Assembly: GCA_016200045.1 (NCBI GenBank)
Contig: JACQFN010000001.1
Location: 1-61,524, forward strand
Direction: 5' to 3'
DNA from: Nitrososphaerota archaeon
GTDB lineage: Archaea > Thermoproteota > Nitrososphaeria > Nitrososphaerales > Gagatemarchaeaceae
DNA: 61,524 bases
Numbering within the stretch: position 1 is the first letter of the stretch; every line of letters begins with the position of its first letter. The translations under genes were made by a program, and so were the position numbers. The notes beneath the pieces are model-generated. The model searched no databases and had not been told where the DNA came from. It saw only the letters and a list, made by a program, of their open reading frames with translations. This document shows positions 51,864-60,166 of this stretch, piece by piece.

Positions 51864-52904
51864 TCAGAGCACCCACGTCATCAGTGACGTCAGTACGGAA
51901 AGCCCAGCCGAGAAAGAAGTGAGCGCGAGTACCGACCTCACCAGGTCTTCCTCGTGCAAGGGGCCGTCCAACAGGATCATCCTAACGAGAGTTACCGGCG
52001 CGGAAGGCTGTTCCGATGCGTACACCCTGCCGTCGTCGCCTATCAGGGTCGGCCTCCCGCCCATCTTCCTGCGCTCGACGAACCCGCGGACGCTCGACAG
52101 GATGTAGAACGAGTTCAGCACTGCCGGCATTATCGCCACGATTGCTGCGACCTCCACGCCCCCGGTGATTGCGAGGCCGGCGAACATGGTCCCGAGCATC
52201 AGGCTCCCGCTGTCCCCGTCGAACGCCTTCGAAGGATGCTTGTTGAAGAAGTAGAACCCCAAAGACACGGCGACGAGAGGCATCGCGGCTGCAACCCTGG
52301 CCAGGGCGAAACCCGGCGTAGCGAGGGCGTGCAGGGCGATCGCGGAAAGGAGCGCGACTGACGTCAGTATAGAGAAACCGGACAACTCCCCGTTGAACGC
52401 GTCTACCATGTTGAAGGCATTGGCGACGACAGGAAAGGAGACAAGTATCAGGAGGGTGTAAATGGAGAAGTGTTCGCTCGTGGCCCCAAGAATCGGAAAG
52501 GCAAGGCTTGGGGTGAAAAGGTCGGACTGGAACACCGAAGCGACGACCAGGGGCGCTGCAGCAAGGACGAGGAGAAGGGGCTTGGTCCTCGCTCCCAGGA
52601 CGAAAAGGTCGTCTGCCAGCCCCACCGCGAAGGCGACCGACATCGCCCCCACCAGTGCGACAGGGACCAGGGTGCCGAACGCGGCGAAAGCTACCAACTC
52701 TCCGGCCACTGCGGCCAGGAAGAGGACAGGGCCCACGGGTTCCGGGACCTTCGTCGGCGGGTTCTTGTGGAGGTCCTCAGACACCTTCCCCTTCCTCACC
52801 AGGAACCTCAGGTAGGGCTTCATCAGCAGGATGAGGAGCACGAGCGGGGCAATGAAGGAGGACGCCAGCAGGACGACAAGGACCGGGGCGGGGAGCAAAC
52901 GCAA
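51864..52904 (-). CDS. GlcNAc-1-phosphate transferase (MraY/WecA/Alg7 family)
   Basis: 346 residues, about ten spans. Family sites: GLADDLFVLG (magnesium-binding DD), NAFNMVDAFNGELSG (NMxDxxNG), and FFNKHPSKAFDGDSGSLMLGTMFAGLAI (FDGDSGS). The enzyme transfers a HexNAc-1-phosphate from UDP onto polyprenol/dolichol phosphate, the first step of lipid-linked glycans for N-glycosylation. It fits with the neighbouring sugar-nucleotide genes and the GT-C enzyme at 53.9 kb. Confidence 0.92.
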   Translation of the reverse strand: MRLLPAPVLVVLLASSFIAPLVLLILLMKPYLRFLVRKGKVSEDLHKNPPTKVPEPVGPVLFLAAVAGELVAFAAFGTLVPVALVGAMSVAFAVGLADDLFVLGARTKPLLLVLAAAPLVVASVFQSDLFTPSLAFPILGATSEHFSIYTLLILVSFPVVANAFNMVDAFNGELSGFSILTSVALLSAIALHALATPGFALARVAAAMPLVAVSLGFYFFNKHPSKAFDGDSGSLMLGTMFAGLAITGGVEVAAIVAIMPAVLNSFYILSSVRGFVERRKMGGRPTLIGDDGRVYASEQPSAPVTLVRMILLDGPLHEEDLVRSVLALTSFSAGLSVLTSLMTWVL

Positions 52905-52961
52905 TCGCCGCTTCCACTTTCTGATTAAACGGTTTCTGAAAGGTTGGCAAGCGCTTCAATG

Positions 52962-52969
52962 TTAAATAT
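52962..52969 (+). promoter_or_regulatory. TATA box and ribosome site of the OB-fold gene
   Basis: TTAAATAT lies about 31 bp before the ATG at 52997; GGAGAG (52985-52990) is a good ribosome-binding site 6 bp before the start. Confidence 0.45.
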
Positions 52970-52996
52970 GGCCGAGAATCGACCGGAGAGAGAAAG

Positions 52997-53290
52997 ATGA
53001 ACATCAGCGACCTCCGAGACGGCATGCGAAGAGTTGACGCAGAGGGAGAGATCTCCGAGATTTCCGACCCGCGCAACGTGAACCTCAGGGCAGGCGGCGA
53101 AGCCAGGGTTGCAGATTGCACGCTCAAGGATGACAGCGGGCAGATCAAGCTGTCCCTTTGGGACGACCAGATCGACCAGGTGAAGATCGGAGCAAAGGTG
53201 AGGGTGACCAACGGGTACACCAACAGCTTCCGGGGAGAGGTCCGCCTGAGCGTCGGAAAGTACGGGAAACTAGAGGTTCTCGAAAGTTAG
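52997..53290 (+). CDS. Single OB-fold nucleic-acid-binding protein (RPA/SSB-like)
   Basis: 97 residues. One OB fold: VDAEGEISEISDPRNVNL, ARVADCTLKDDSGQIKLSLWDDQIDQVKIGAKVRVTNGYTNSFRGEVRLSVGKYGKLEVL. The phrase LKDDSGxIxLxLWDDQ and the closing GxxxLSxGxxGxLxV are shared with thaumarchaeal/crenarchaeal SSB-type OB proteins. No zinc finger or acidic tail, so it could be a small ssDNA- or RNA-binding protein. Confidence 0.88.
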   Translation: MNISDLRDGMRRVDAEGEISEISDPRNVNLRAGGEARVADCTLKDDSGQIKLSLWDDQIDQVKIGAKVRVTNGYTNSFRGEVRLSVGKYGKLEVLES

Positions 53291-53326
53291 GGACGCTCGC
53301 GACGTCAGGGGGCGTGTTGAGTCGAA

Positions 53327-53824
53327 ATGGGGACCGGAGGGGTTTTTCTGAGGAAGCTAAGGGCAAGGGTTTCAGACCAACCGACTGGGTTCGTCTGGGT
53401 AGAGGACAGGAAGCTGGCCGCGTCCGGGTATCCGGGTTCGGCGGGGCAGCTGGGATGGATACACCGGAAAGGGATCGGCGCCATTCTCTCCCTCACCGAG
53501 GATCCCATTCGTCCGGAGCTGGTCGAGGGGTCGGCCATGGTCTTCGGCCATGTCTCGATGAAGGACCACGAGGTCCCGGACAAGGGGAGCCTTGACCTTG
53601 GGGTCGCATTCATACTCGGCCAGCTGAAAGAGGGTAGGTCCATCCTTGTCCACTGCTTGGCGGGCGAGGGGAGGACGGGTTGCGTCCTGGCTGCATACCT
53701 CATCTCGACCAGGGGGCTGGGTGCACCCGAAGCGTTGAAGACCCTGAGGGAGATCAAGCCGCTCTTCGTCGAGCGTTCGCAGGAACGGGCGCTGTTCGAC
53801 TACGCGCTCGGCGCAAAGTCATAA
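53327..53824 (+). CDS. Dual-specificity/tyrosine-type protein phosphatase
   Basis: 165 residues. P-loop HCLAGEGRTGCVLAAYL holds the catalytic cysteine and arginine (HCxxGxxRTG). The general acid is likely in MKDHEVPD (WPD-loop equivalent). FVWVEDRKLAASGYPGSAGQLGWI at the start is typical of archaeal DUSP-like enzymes. Substrate could be phosphoproteins, RNA 5' ends or lipids. It starts about 35 bp after the OB-fold gene. Confidence 0.9.
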   Translation: MGTGGVFLRKLRARVSDQPTGFVWVEDRKLAASGYPGSAGQLGWIHRKGIGAILSLTEDPIRPELVEGSAMVFGHVSMKDHEVPDKGSLDLGVAFILGQLKEGRSILVHCLAGEGRTGCVLAAYLISTRGLGAPEALKTLREIKPLFVERSQERALFDYALGAKS

Positions 53825-53851
53825 GCAGAAGGCAGGCGGTCACCGACGGGC

Positions 53852-55630
53852 TTGTCGGGAAGGAGGGTCTTGATTTGCGCAGGGTTCCTTCTCATCCTCG
53901 TCCTCGCGCCTAGAGGGAGCGAAGCCGCGGGTCCAACCGGGTGCAGAATCGGACTGACGGCCCAGCCAGTCGTCGTCAACTTCCCCTACGATGCGCTACC
54001 CTCCCCCGGTGGAGTGACGTTCGGGGAAGTCCTCGACGTGAACTATTCCTCCTCGCTGATTAACCAGACTGTCCTCCTCCAGTTCTTCAACGGCTCGGAA
54101 TGGGTGGAACTGGGCGGTTTCACGGCCAACTCGGTCGGGTTCACCGAGGTCGACTACGGGCTGAACAATCGCTGGGCAAGGTTCGGGACGAACAGCGTCA
54201 GAGCGGTCGGGGGTGGATGCGCCTCATCCGACGTGACGTTCTCGATAAGGCAAGACCCTGGCGCCGCATGGTCGGACGCTGCGGTTTATGCTGGCCTCGC
54301 CACCCTGTCGATGGGTTTCTTCTTTCTGGGCAAGAAGCTCGGCTGGGGAAGGTACGTCTTCCTCGCCGGAGGGGTTTACCTTGCCATCGCGCCGTTCACT
54401 GGGCAGAGATACGACATCTACTTTCTGCTCAGCTCCGGAATAAGGATCCTCCAGCACGTCAATCCCTTCGACCCGGGAAACCCCCCTCTCTACCCGGGGC
54501 CGTTGAAGTGGGCATACCCTCCTCTGTATGCAGTGTACAGCGCCTTCTCGTTCGTCATCTTCAAGCTGGCCACCGGAGCGCAGGTCCCGTCGGTCGAATC
54601 GCTGACCTATGCCGGCTGGCTGACCTCCACGTACAACGTCTACCTGGCTTACGTTCCCGCTGGACTCCCTCTTCTCGTGGCGCTGCTGAAACTCCCCATG
54701 ATTGCCTCCGCGGTAATGACGGGCAGCCTCCTAAGAAGGATGACGGGGGACGACCGCGCCGGCGTCTGGTGGCTGGCCAACCCGCTTGTCATCTTGGTCG
54801 CTGCGATATGGGGTCAGCTGGACCCGATTGCCACTCTTCTCGCCATGGCTTCTATCTATGCCTTCGAGAAAGGCAAGCCCTACCATGCGTATCTGTTGGC
54901 ATCTCTGGGGGCGGCGATCAAGTTCTGGCCCGCCCTCCTGATTCCGATGATGTTCGCCGTTTCCCTCAGAAGGTCGGGCCTGAAGTCGGTGAAGCCCCTT
55001 TCTGCCGTCCTTCCGGCTGCCATGATCACGGTAATGCTGTATGCCGTCTTCGGGAATCCGTTCAACAGCCTCTTCGTCCTCGCATACGCCAGGGGGATCC
55101 CGACCTTCGCGGGGGCGTTCAGCGTGAACGGCCTCACCTGGCAGGAGTTGCTTTTCGTGTTGCGCGCCCCTCCCGTTCCTCTCTTCCTTCTGATTGGCCT
55201 CCCCGCGTACTTCGCGATCCTCGTTCGGATGTATCGGAAGGACGACGGCGACATCGCAAAATGGGCAGTGGTATCCATCCTGGTCCTCTTCCTGACCTAC
55301 AACTATGTCAATCCGCAGTACTTCTACTGGATCGTCCCTCTGTTGATCCTCCAGGGGAGGAGGCGCTCTGCGCTCGTATTCAGCGCCCTACCCCTCTGTT
55401 ACGTCGCACTCAGCTACAACCTGTTCTACTTCGTCTCCCCCGCGATACTCCGCGACGAGTTCTCTTTCGACGCTTCGATATTGGAGCAGCTCAAGGTAGG
55501 TTACTTCTACCAGATGGGACCGCTGTTCGTCATCGGTGCCGGGATGGTCCCCACCGTCGCCTATGTCTGGTTGGCCTATCGCGAGGTAAGCAAGGGTCAC
55601 GGCGGACCATCGTCCGGGACGACCGCTTAG
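53852..55630 (+). CDS. GT-C membrane glycosyltransferase (GT87/DUF2029-like) with an N-terminal ectodomain
   Basis: 592 residues. Signal-like start (VLICAGFLLILVLAPRGSEA), about 115 residues of beta-rich extracellular domain with N-glycosylation sites, then about ten spans. GQRYDIYFLLSSGIRILQHVNPF, with an acidic residue after the first span, is typical of GT-C enzymes using polyprenyl-phosphate sugars. NPLVILVAAIWGQLDPIATLL, LLASLGAAIKFWPALLIP and TYNYVNPQYFYWIVPLL also follow GT87/PIG-M patterns. The fused ectodomain is unusual. Probably adds mannose-like residues to lipid-linked or surface glycans. Confidence 0.82.
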   Translation: MSGRRVLICAGFLLILVLAPRGSEAAGPTGCRIGLTAQPVVVNFPYDALPSPGGVTFGEVLDVNYSSSLINQTVLLQFFNGSEWVELGGFTANSVGFTEVDYGLNNRWARFGTNSVRAVGGGCASSDVTFSIRQDPGAAWSDAAVYAGLATLSMGFFFLGKKLGWGRYVFLAGGVYLAIAPFTGQRYDIYFLLSSGIRILQHVNPFDPGNPPLYPGPLKWAYPPLYAVYSAFSFVIFKLATGAQVPSVESLTYAGWLTSTYNVYLAYVPAGLPLLVALLKLPMIASAVMTGSLLRRMTGDDRAGVWWLANPLVILVAAIWGQLDPIATLLAMASIYAFEKGKPYHAYLLASLGAAIKFWPALLIPMMFAVSLRRSGLKSVKPLSAVLPAAMITVMLYAVFGNPFNSLFVLAYARGIPTFAGAFSVNGLTWQELLFVLRAPPVPLFLLIGLPAYFAILVRMYRKDDGDIAKWAVVSILVLFLTYNYVNPQYFYWIVPLLILQGRRRSALVFSALPLCYVALSYNLFYFVSPAILRDEFSFDASILEQLKVGYFYQMGPLFVIGAGMVPTVAYVWLAYREVSKGHGGPSSGTTA

Positions 55631-55633
55631 CTG

Positions 55634-56872
55634 TCACCCGCCGTCCGTGTCTTGCCGCCTTCGAAGCACCACGAGCGTCTGGTCGCCGAACCTGTTGAAG
55701 GGGAACTTTCCTGACAAGGATGTCTCCGCACGCTCGAGGCCCGAGGTCAACTCTCTGAATCGGAGGTAGTGGTCGCTGAGGTATGCAGGAGGGAGGAAGG
55801 CGGGGAGCGCGACCATCTTCTCCACGCTGAACATCGGCGAAAACGTTTCCACGAATGACTTCGGGGAGTAGTAGTATGAGGGGATGTCCTTGCCCCCCAC
55901 CGAGACCATCACCGGCTGTCTCTTCCGAGGGTTCATCTTGGCGAATTGGAGCGCGAAAAGGTGAGACAGTGCTTCTGAAAGACAGAGGTTGTTCCTGACA
56001 GAGCAGACGAGCAATCCGTTCTCTTCCAAGAGTCCGTGAAGTTCGAACGCGAACTTTCGCAGCCGGGGCTCGCAATTCAGAGCACCGTTGAGCGAATAGG
56101 CCACTCGCGGCTTCTTTTCCCCAAAGACCTCCCGCGCCAGGGAGATGTCCGACGCGGCGAGTCTTAACGGAATCACTTTTTCTTTGGCTCGCCTGGCCGA
56201 AGCCTTGGCCCTAAGCAACTCCAACATCCGCTCCGAGATGTCAATGGCTACCACCCGGTCGACCCATCTTGACACCTGTATGGTCTCCGCCCCCGTTCCG
56301 CACCCGATTTCGACTACGGCGTCCTCAGGATGGAGATAGCCCCGGAGGATCTTGAGCGATCGTCGTCTAATCCAAGTGTTGATGAAATTCCGGTTTATGG
56401 TGAAGTCGTATTCCGTCGAGGCTGAGTCAAACGCGGCCGCGACTTCTGAGTAGTAGTCGTTCCCCCCGTTCATCCAGTCCGCGAAGCTTGTCGTCGCCGA
56501 GAGTTCCCCTGACGCCTCCCCCCTTCTTAGTCGCGGCCCGAACGGGGTCAGCCTGATGCAGGCGTGAGAATCCCCATACCACCTTCGCGTGAAGTTCTCT
56601 CCGTACTTGTCTTCGAACGCCCGCATGACCGAGGCCAGATTTGGGGTAGCCGTTGCCGCAGAAGCCTCGAACACGAAGTCCCCTTCCCTGACCGTGGCGC
56701 TGTTACCGGAAAGGGCGTTGAGGACCCAGTCGCTTCGGGGATTGCCCGGAATCACGTAGTAGGCCCCTCCCAGTGGAATGAACCGCAGCTCGACGACGTG
56801 AGGGAGACCCGTCTTGCGGCCCCTTGTGAGGAGCCTGATGTACTTGGACGACTTCATCGATTTTCCGTTCAC
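55634..56872 (-). CDS. Fusion of a flavin/F420-binding (DDN/DUF385-like) domain and a SAM methyltransferase
   Basis: 412 residues. Residues 1-110: RLLTRGRKTGLPHVVELRFIPLGGAYYVIPGNPRSDWVLNAL, a split-barrel fold like deazaflavin-dependent nitroreductases (TxGRxTGxPxxVxLxF). Residues 170-310: class I methyltransferase, VVEIGCGTGAETIQVSRWVDRVVAIDIS, SLNGALNCEP and a C-terminal CSVRNN strand. A linker (FADWMNGGNDYYSEVAAAFDSASTEYDF) is typical of SAM methyltransferase entry helices. The start overlaps the nucleotidyltransferase stop by 4 bp. The substrate is unknown. The combination is unfamiliar to me. Confidence 0.75.
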   Translation of the reverse strand: MNGKSMKSSKYIRLLTRGRKTGLPHVVELRFIPLGGAYYVIPGNPRSDWVLNALSGNSATVREGDFVFEASAATATPNLASVMRAFEDKYGENFTRRWYGDSHACIRLTPFGPRLRRGEASGELSATTSFADWMNGGNDYYSEVAAAFDSASTEYDFTINRNFINTWIRRRSLKILRGYLHPEDAVVEIGCGTGAETIQVSRWVDRVVAIDISERMLELLRAKASARRAKEKVIPLRLAASDISLAREVFGEKKPRVAYSLNGALNCEPRLRKFAFELHGLLEENGLLVCSVRNNLCLSEALSHLFALQFAKMNPRKRQPVMVSVGGKDIPSYYYSPKSFVETFSPMFSVEKMVALPAFLPPAYLSDHYLRFRELTSGLERAETSLSGKFPFNRFGDQTLVVLRRRQDTDGG

Positions 56873-57780
56873 GGCTTGCGGAAGTTTGCATACCTCTTTC
56901 TAAGATTCGCGTATCTGTTCGATTCATAGATCAGATGGTCGCGTCCCGCCATCGCTCTGAAGACGGAACCGAAATTGCCTTCTTTGGCAAGTTTCCTATT
57001 CGCACAGTCCGCCCTCATCCTTACGTACGCCCCGACTACGACGTACAGGAACCGTTCCAAGATTTCACCCGAGAATCTTCGGCTGGAGAGACTTGAACGG
57101 TCTGCTGTGCCTCGCGCAGTTTTCAAAGCGAAGAGCGTTGGAAAGAATTCCGCCATCCACCCGGCCCTGCGGAGGAGCTGGCGAAAGTAATCCTCGCCCT
57201 TCAAGACCACGACCTCGAGTGCGTCCCTCGCAAAGAGAGGACCTCCGTCTCCGCTGAACGAAGCCTGTGCGTAGAGTTCATCCATTGTGCAGCTGAGGCA
57301 GATCGCTGCCTCGGAGCGGTGGAACAACCTCCAGACCCTGGCCATTATCAGAGCCTGCGTGAGGGTCGTCCACATCCGTCCCCGAGGGGCCACGCAGAAC
57401 AGATCCAGGTCTTTCGACCACGAAGCGGACCCGTACGAAGTGGACCCGCTCACCGACAACAGAGAGAAGGGGGTGGAATGAAGGAGGGCGGAGAATCTGG
57501 ACGCGCTCCTCAAGTTGGCGACGACGAGCATCCGATTCTTTTGCTCAGCTTCGACGAGGAGCGCAGGGCTGGTATGGGCTGCCTTTGTGACAAATCCGGA
57601 ATCTAGGTAGTATTTCGAGCTAAGCTGAGGCGAGCGTTTGATTGCATCTTGCAGCTCTTCTTCGGATATTGACTCCGGGAGCAGCATCAGCAGCTCCCGA
57701 AGCGTAATCAGCGAACCGTGGCTGCTGGCGACATCGACCAACGACGACAGTCTGCCTGCACTTTGGTCGGAGAGGTTCAT
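56869..57780 (-). CDS. Nucleotidyltransferase-like protein, middle gene of a coupled operon
   Basis: 303 residues from the ATG at 57780; the longer frame from 57996 lies inside the upstream gene. SVSGSTSYGSASWSKDLDLFCV gives the GS...DxD active site of the polymerase-beta-like nucleotidyltransferase fold. The N-terminal 80 residues (LRELLMLLPESISEEELQDAIKRSPQLSSKYYLDSGFVT) look like a winged helix. A second acidic site may lie in CTMDELYAQ. The C-terminal part has aromatic and basic helices (ESNRYANLRKRYANFRKP). Both ends overlap neighbours by 4 bp. Not a recognised named family. Confidence 0.7.
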   Translation of the reverse strand: MNLSDQSAGRLSSLVDVASSHGSLITLRELLMLLPESISEEELQDAIKRSPQLSSKYYLDSGFVTKAAHTSPALLVEAEQKNRMLVVANLRSASRFSALLHSTPFSLLSVSGSTSYGSASWSKDLDLFCVAPRGRMWTTLTQALIMARVWRLFHRSEAAICLSCTMDELYAQASFSGDGGPLFARDALEVVVLKGEDYFRQLLRRAGWMAEFFPTLFALKTARGTADRSSLSSRRFSGEILERFLYVVVGAYVRMRADCANRKLAKEGNFGSVFRAMAGRDHLIYESNRYANLRKRYANFRKP

Positions 57781-58691
57781 CTGGGTCTCCTCCAGATGTA
57801 ATGTCGTTTCGAAGAAAGGGCGATGTCGTAGATTGCGAAGAAGTGCGCGATTTCTTCGCTCAGAATTGCGAGTGGGAGAACACGGAGGTGCTTCGGATGT
57901 CCAGCGAGGGCCTGGACCACGATCTTCAGACCAAGGACGGGGCGTGACGTGAGCAGGGACTCGAGCGTCTTGGGCTGAGCCCCCACCTTCCGCCATACCT
58001 GAAAGTGGCCGAACAGGATCCTCCGCCGTCTGCCGATTGCGTCAGAGATTCTCCGGGGGGTCTCGACCCCGACTTTCGCAGTGAAACAGAACTTCACCGA
58101 GTATCCGCGTACCCTTGCTATCGACGCCAAGAAGGCGCCGTCGTTTACGAGCCCGAACGGCAGGCGGGCGACTGCCTTCCTCCTGATGGCGACGAGCTCG
58201 TCGCTGCTATGGTTCGAGACGCCGAGATGGTTCAGAGTGAGAGAGCATTGGTTGTGCGCGTCCCACATGAATTCCTCCAGTCCCTGCGCAGGTCCCCCTT
58301 CTCTGAGCGGGAAAGGCGAGGCAGAGACAACCCCGGTAGTGGGTTCGGAGGCAAGCGTGGAAAGGACTTTGCGGACGGCGCCCTTTTCTGGATGGGCATC
58401 AGAATTGACGAGTACGAGATACTCACTCGTGGTATTTTCCAGTATTCTGTTTATTGCGTCGGCCTTGCCCTTTCTGATGGGCTCTTCTATGAACTTCAGC
58501 CGAGGATTGTCAGACTGGGAATTCTTTAGCCCCTCCAGCTGAGACAAAGGGCATTCGCTGGCAACGACCACGACCGACCGCAGCGGTATCTGTGAGTCGC
58601 TGGAATCTGAGAATACTGTGTCTATGACTTCCCTTAGCCCTGTTAAGGGCCCGGTCGCACAGATTCCGACTGAAAATCCCGGCTCGCTCGT
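57777..58691 (-). CDS. Family 2 glycosyltransferase without a standard start codon
   Basis: The GT-A fold begins upstream of the first usable GTG (58571): in frame and open are EPGFSVGICATGPLTGL, REVIDTVFSD, then LRSVVVVASECP. No ATG, GTG or TTG lies between the TAG at 58704-58706 and that GTG. An ACG at 58691 is 7 nt from AGGAGAG. Later motifs: RKGKADAINRIL, EYLVLVNSDAHPEKGAV (DxD equivalent NSDA), NDGAFLASIARVRGYSVKFCFTAKVGVETP. The C-terminus has a hydrophobic amphipathic tail. It leads the operon with the nucleotidyltransferase and fusion gene; its stop overlaps the next start (ATGA). Confidence 0.8.
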   Translation of the reverse strand, partial: TSEPGFSVGICATGPLTGLREVIDTVFSDSSDSQIPLRSVVVVASECPLSQLEGLKNSQSDNPRLKFIEEPIRKGKADAINRILENTTSEYLVLVNSDAHPEKGAVRKVLSTLASEPTTGVVSASPFPLREGGPAQGLEEFMWDAHNQCSLTLNHLGVSNHSSDELVAIRRKAVARLPFGLVNDGAFLASIARVRGYSVKFCFTAKVGVETPRRISDAIGRRRRILFGHFQVWRKVGAQPKTLESLLTSRPVLGLKIVVQALAGHPKHLRVLPLAILSEEIAHFFAIYDIALSSKRHYIWRRPR

Positions 58692-58707
58692 TGGGTATCT
58701 CTCCTAT

Positions 58708-58989
58708 TCAGAGGGTTATCTTCAGCAGCGCGACGACCCCCACAAGCTCGACTGAGCCCATCAGAGCCATGAACGGCACGGCCTCTTCAAGGAAGTATGG
58801 CTGCAGCAGGAGGTACGCGGCGGCTGTCCCCGCGCTGTGGACAAGGAGCAGGAGGGAGAAGATGAACAGGCCGGCGGCGTAGGTGGCTTTCGTCGAAAAG
58901 GCGGTCTTCCCGTAGACATAGGCCAGGAACCCGAAGAATCCCGCGTTCACCGTGTAAAGGGCGATGGCCAGCCAGAGCAAGTCGGACAT
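58708..58989 (-). CDS. Three-span small membrane protein, unknown
   Basis: 93 residues: MSDLLWLAIALYTVNAGFFGFLAYVYGKTAF, then YAAGLFIFSLLLLVHSAGTAAAYLLL, then AVPFMALMGSVELVGVVALLKITL. It ends just before the GT2 operon leader. Divergent from a winged-helix regulator about 100 bp away, which may control it. A proteins-of-this-size pair (membrane protein plus wHTH) suggests a membrane stress or sensing unit, but nothing specific can be read. Confidence 0.7.
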   Translation of the reverse strand: MSDLLWLAIALYTVNAGFFGFLAYVYGKTAFSTKATYAAGLFIFSLLLLVHSAGTAAAYLLLQPYFLEEAVPFMALMGSVELVGVVALLKITL

Positions 58990-59089
58990 GCCTCCTGGGA
59001 ACGGACAAGAATCCGTTTAAGCATATTTCAGAATCTTGTCATAATCGCTCGATTCGGTAATAAGAGCGGGCAATGTTGACCTGCTGCCC

Positions 59090-59392
59090 TTGGACGACCC
59101 CGAGCTGCGGCGGGTGCTGTGGTTCGTGCTCGGAGGCGCCAGAGGTGGGGAAAACCGGGCCAGGATTATCCACGAGCTCAGTGTCAGGCCGATGAACCTG
59201 AACCAGATAGCGGAGAGGCTGGGAGTGGACTACAGGACGGTGATGTACCATGTGGTGGTGCTCAGAAGAAATTCGTTGCTTTCCAGTCGGGACGACGCAT
59301 ACGGCGCGATGGTCTTCCTGAGTCCGCGGCTGGAGGCGGGGTTGTCGATCTTCAAGGACGTTTGCGCGAGTCTTCGAATCAGATTCGAGTGA
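59090..59392 (+). CDS. ArsR-like winged-helix transcription regulator
   Basis: 100 residues, TTG start (LDDPELRRVLWFVLGGARGGENRARIIHEL). Helix-turn-helix MNLNQIAERLGVDYRTVMYHVVVLRRNSLLSSRDDAYGAMVFLSPRL is a clear wHTH with wing. The R-x-R-I-I-x-x-L opening is common in archaeal ArsR-type regulators. No cysteine pair for metal sensing is seen. Divergent from the 3-span membrane protein, a plausible target. TATA-like TAATAAG lies about 25-30 bp upstream. Confidence 0.85.
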   Translation: MDDPELRRVLWFVLGGARGGENRARIIHELSVRPMNLNQIAERLGVDYRTVMYHVVVLRRNSLLSSRDDAYGAMVFLSPRLEAGLSIFKDVCASLRIRFE

Positions 59393-59458
59393 AGCGCCCT
59401 AAGGGGAATGGAAAGAAGGAGATAATTAGACGACGTCCACGGCTGACCTGAAACCCGG

Positions 59459-60031
59459 TTGCAATCTGGTTCTAGTGCGGATCGGGTGCAGGAGAAGTAC
59501 AGGCAGGTGATGTCGGAGGTTGCGGCCAGGTTGAGCCCGTTGCTGGACCTGGACTTGCGCGGGGGGGCTACAATCGACAACCGCGGAAGGGTGAAGGGAA
59601 GAGTCTACCTCGAGAACCCTCATTTCAACAGCGAATTCACCCTCCTGAGGCTGAGCCGCCAAACGTTGGCGGACGGCAATCCTGGGGATTACGAGGTCAA
59701 GATCGTGAGCGAGACCCTTCCTGGAGTGAACGGGTTCACGAGGTCCTTTCCGGGGACGAAGTCCAACAGGAGGATGAAGGCACTGGCCGCGGCTACGAAA
59801 GAGGCCATCTCAAAGTTTGAAGGTGTCCCGGTGCGGGTCGACGTAGGAGCTGCGATTGCACCGAACGCGGCGCTTGTCATACTCGCCGTGGCTTTCCCCA
59901 CCGCTCTTTTCTGCGGAATCCTCGGCTTCTTCTACACCGATTCTATCATGGGATTCCTGGAAGGGGGGCTTCTTGGAGGAGGGGTCGCCGCTGCCCTGAT
60001 GACGAGGACCATCTTCCTGGAGTTCGACTGA
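59459..60031 (+). CDS. Membrane-associated hypothetical protein with two C-terminal spans
   Basis: 190 residues. The first 125 form an alpha/beta soluble domain (VMSEVAARLSPLLDLDLRGGATID, GRVYLENPHFNSEFTLLRLSRQTL, YEVKIVSETL). The rest is two spans (ALVILAVAFPTALFCGILGFFY and FLEGGLLGGGVAAALMTRTIFL). Charged pattern suggests cytosolic N-terminus. Lies 66 bp after the winged-helix gene, possibly the same transcript. No known family recognised. Confidence 0.6.
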   Translation: MQSGSSADRVQEKYRQVMSEVAARLSPLLDLDLRGGATIDNRGRVKGRVYLENPHFNSEFTLLRLSRQTLADGNPGDYEVKIVSETLPGVNGFTRSFPGTKSNRRMKALAAATKEAISKFEGVPVRVDVGAAIAPNAALVILAVAFPTALFCGILGFFYTDSIMGFLEGGLLGGGVAAALMTRTIFLEFD

Positions 60032-60166
60032 AAGGGCGACGCAGGATTCCCTTACGAGGAGCACCCGACCTCTCGGCAACAGGTTCGATCGAGCGGGGTC
60101 CGCAGTTGCTCGTAGAAATCGGAAAGTCTCCGGAGATGTTCTCGGTCGGACTTCAGTTGATAGCGT

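Noticed and set aside
56869-57996. 375-codon version of the nucleotidyltransferase
   Set aside because: The first 72 codons overlap the GT2 gene and are not protein-like; ATG at 57780 gives the ATGA overlap.
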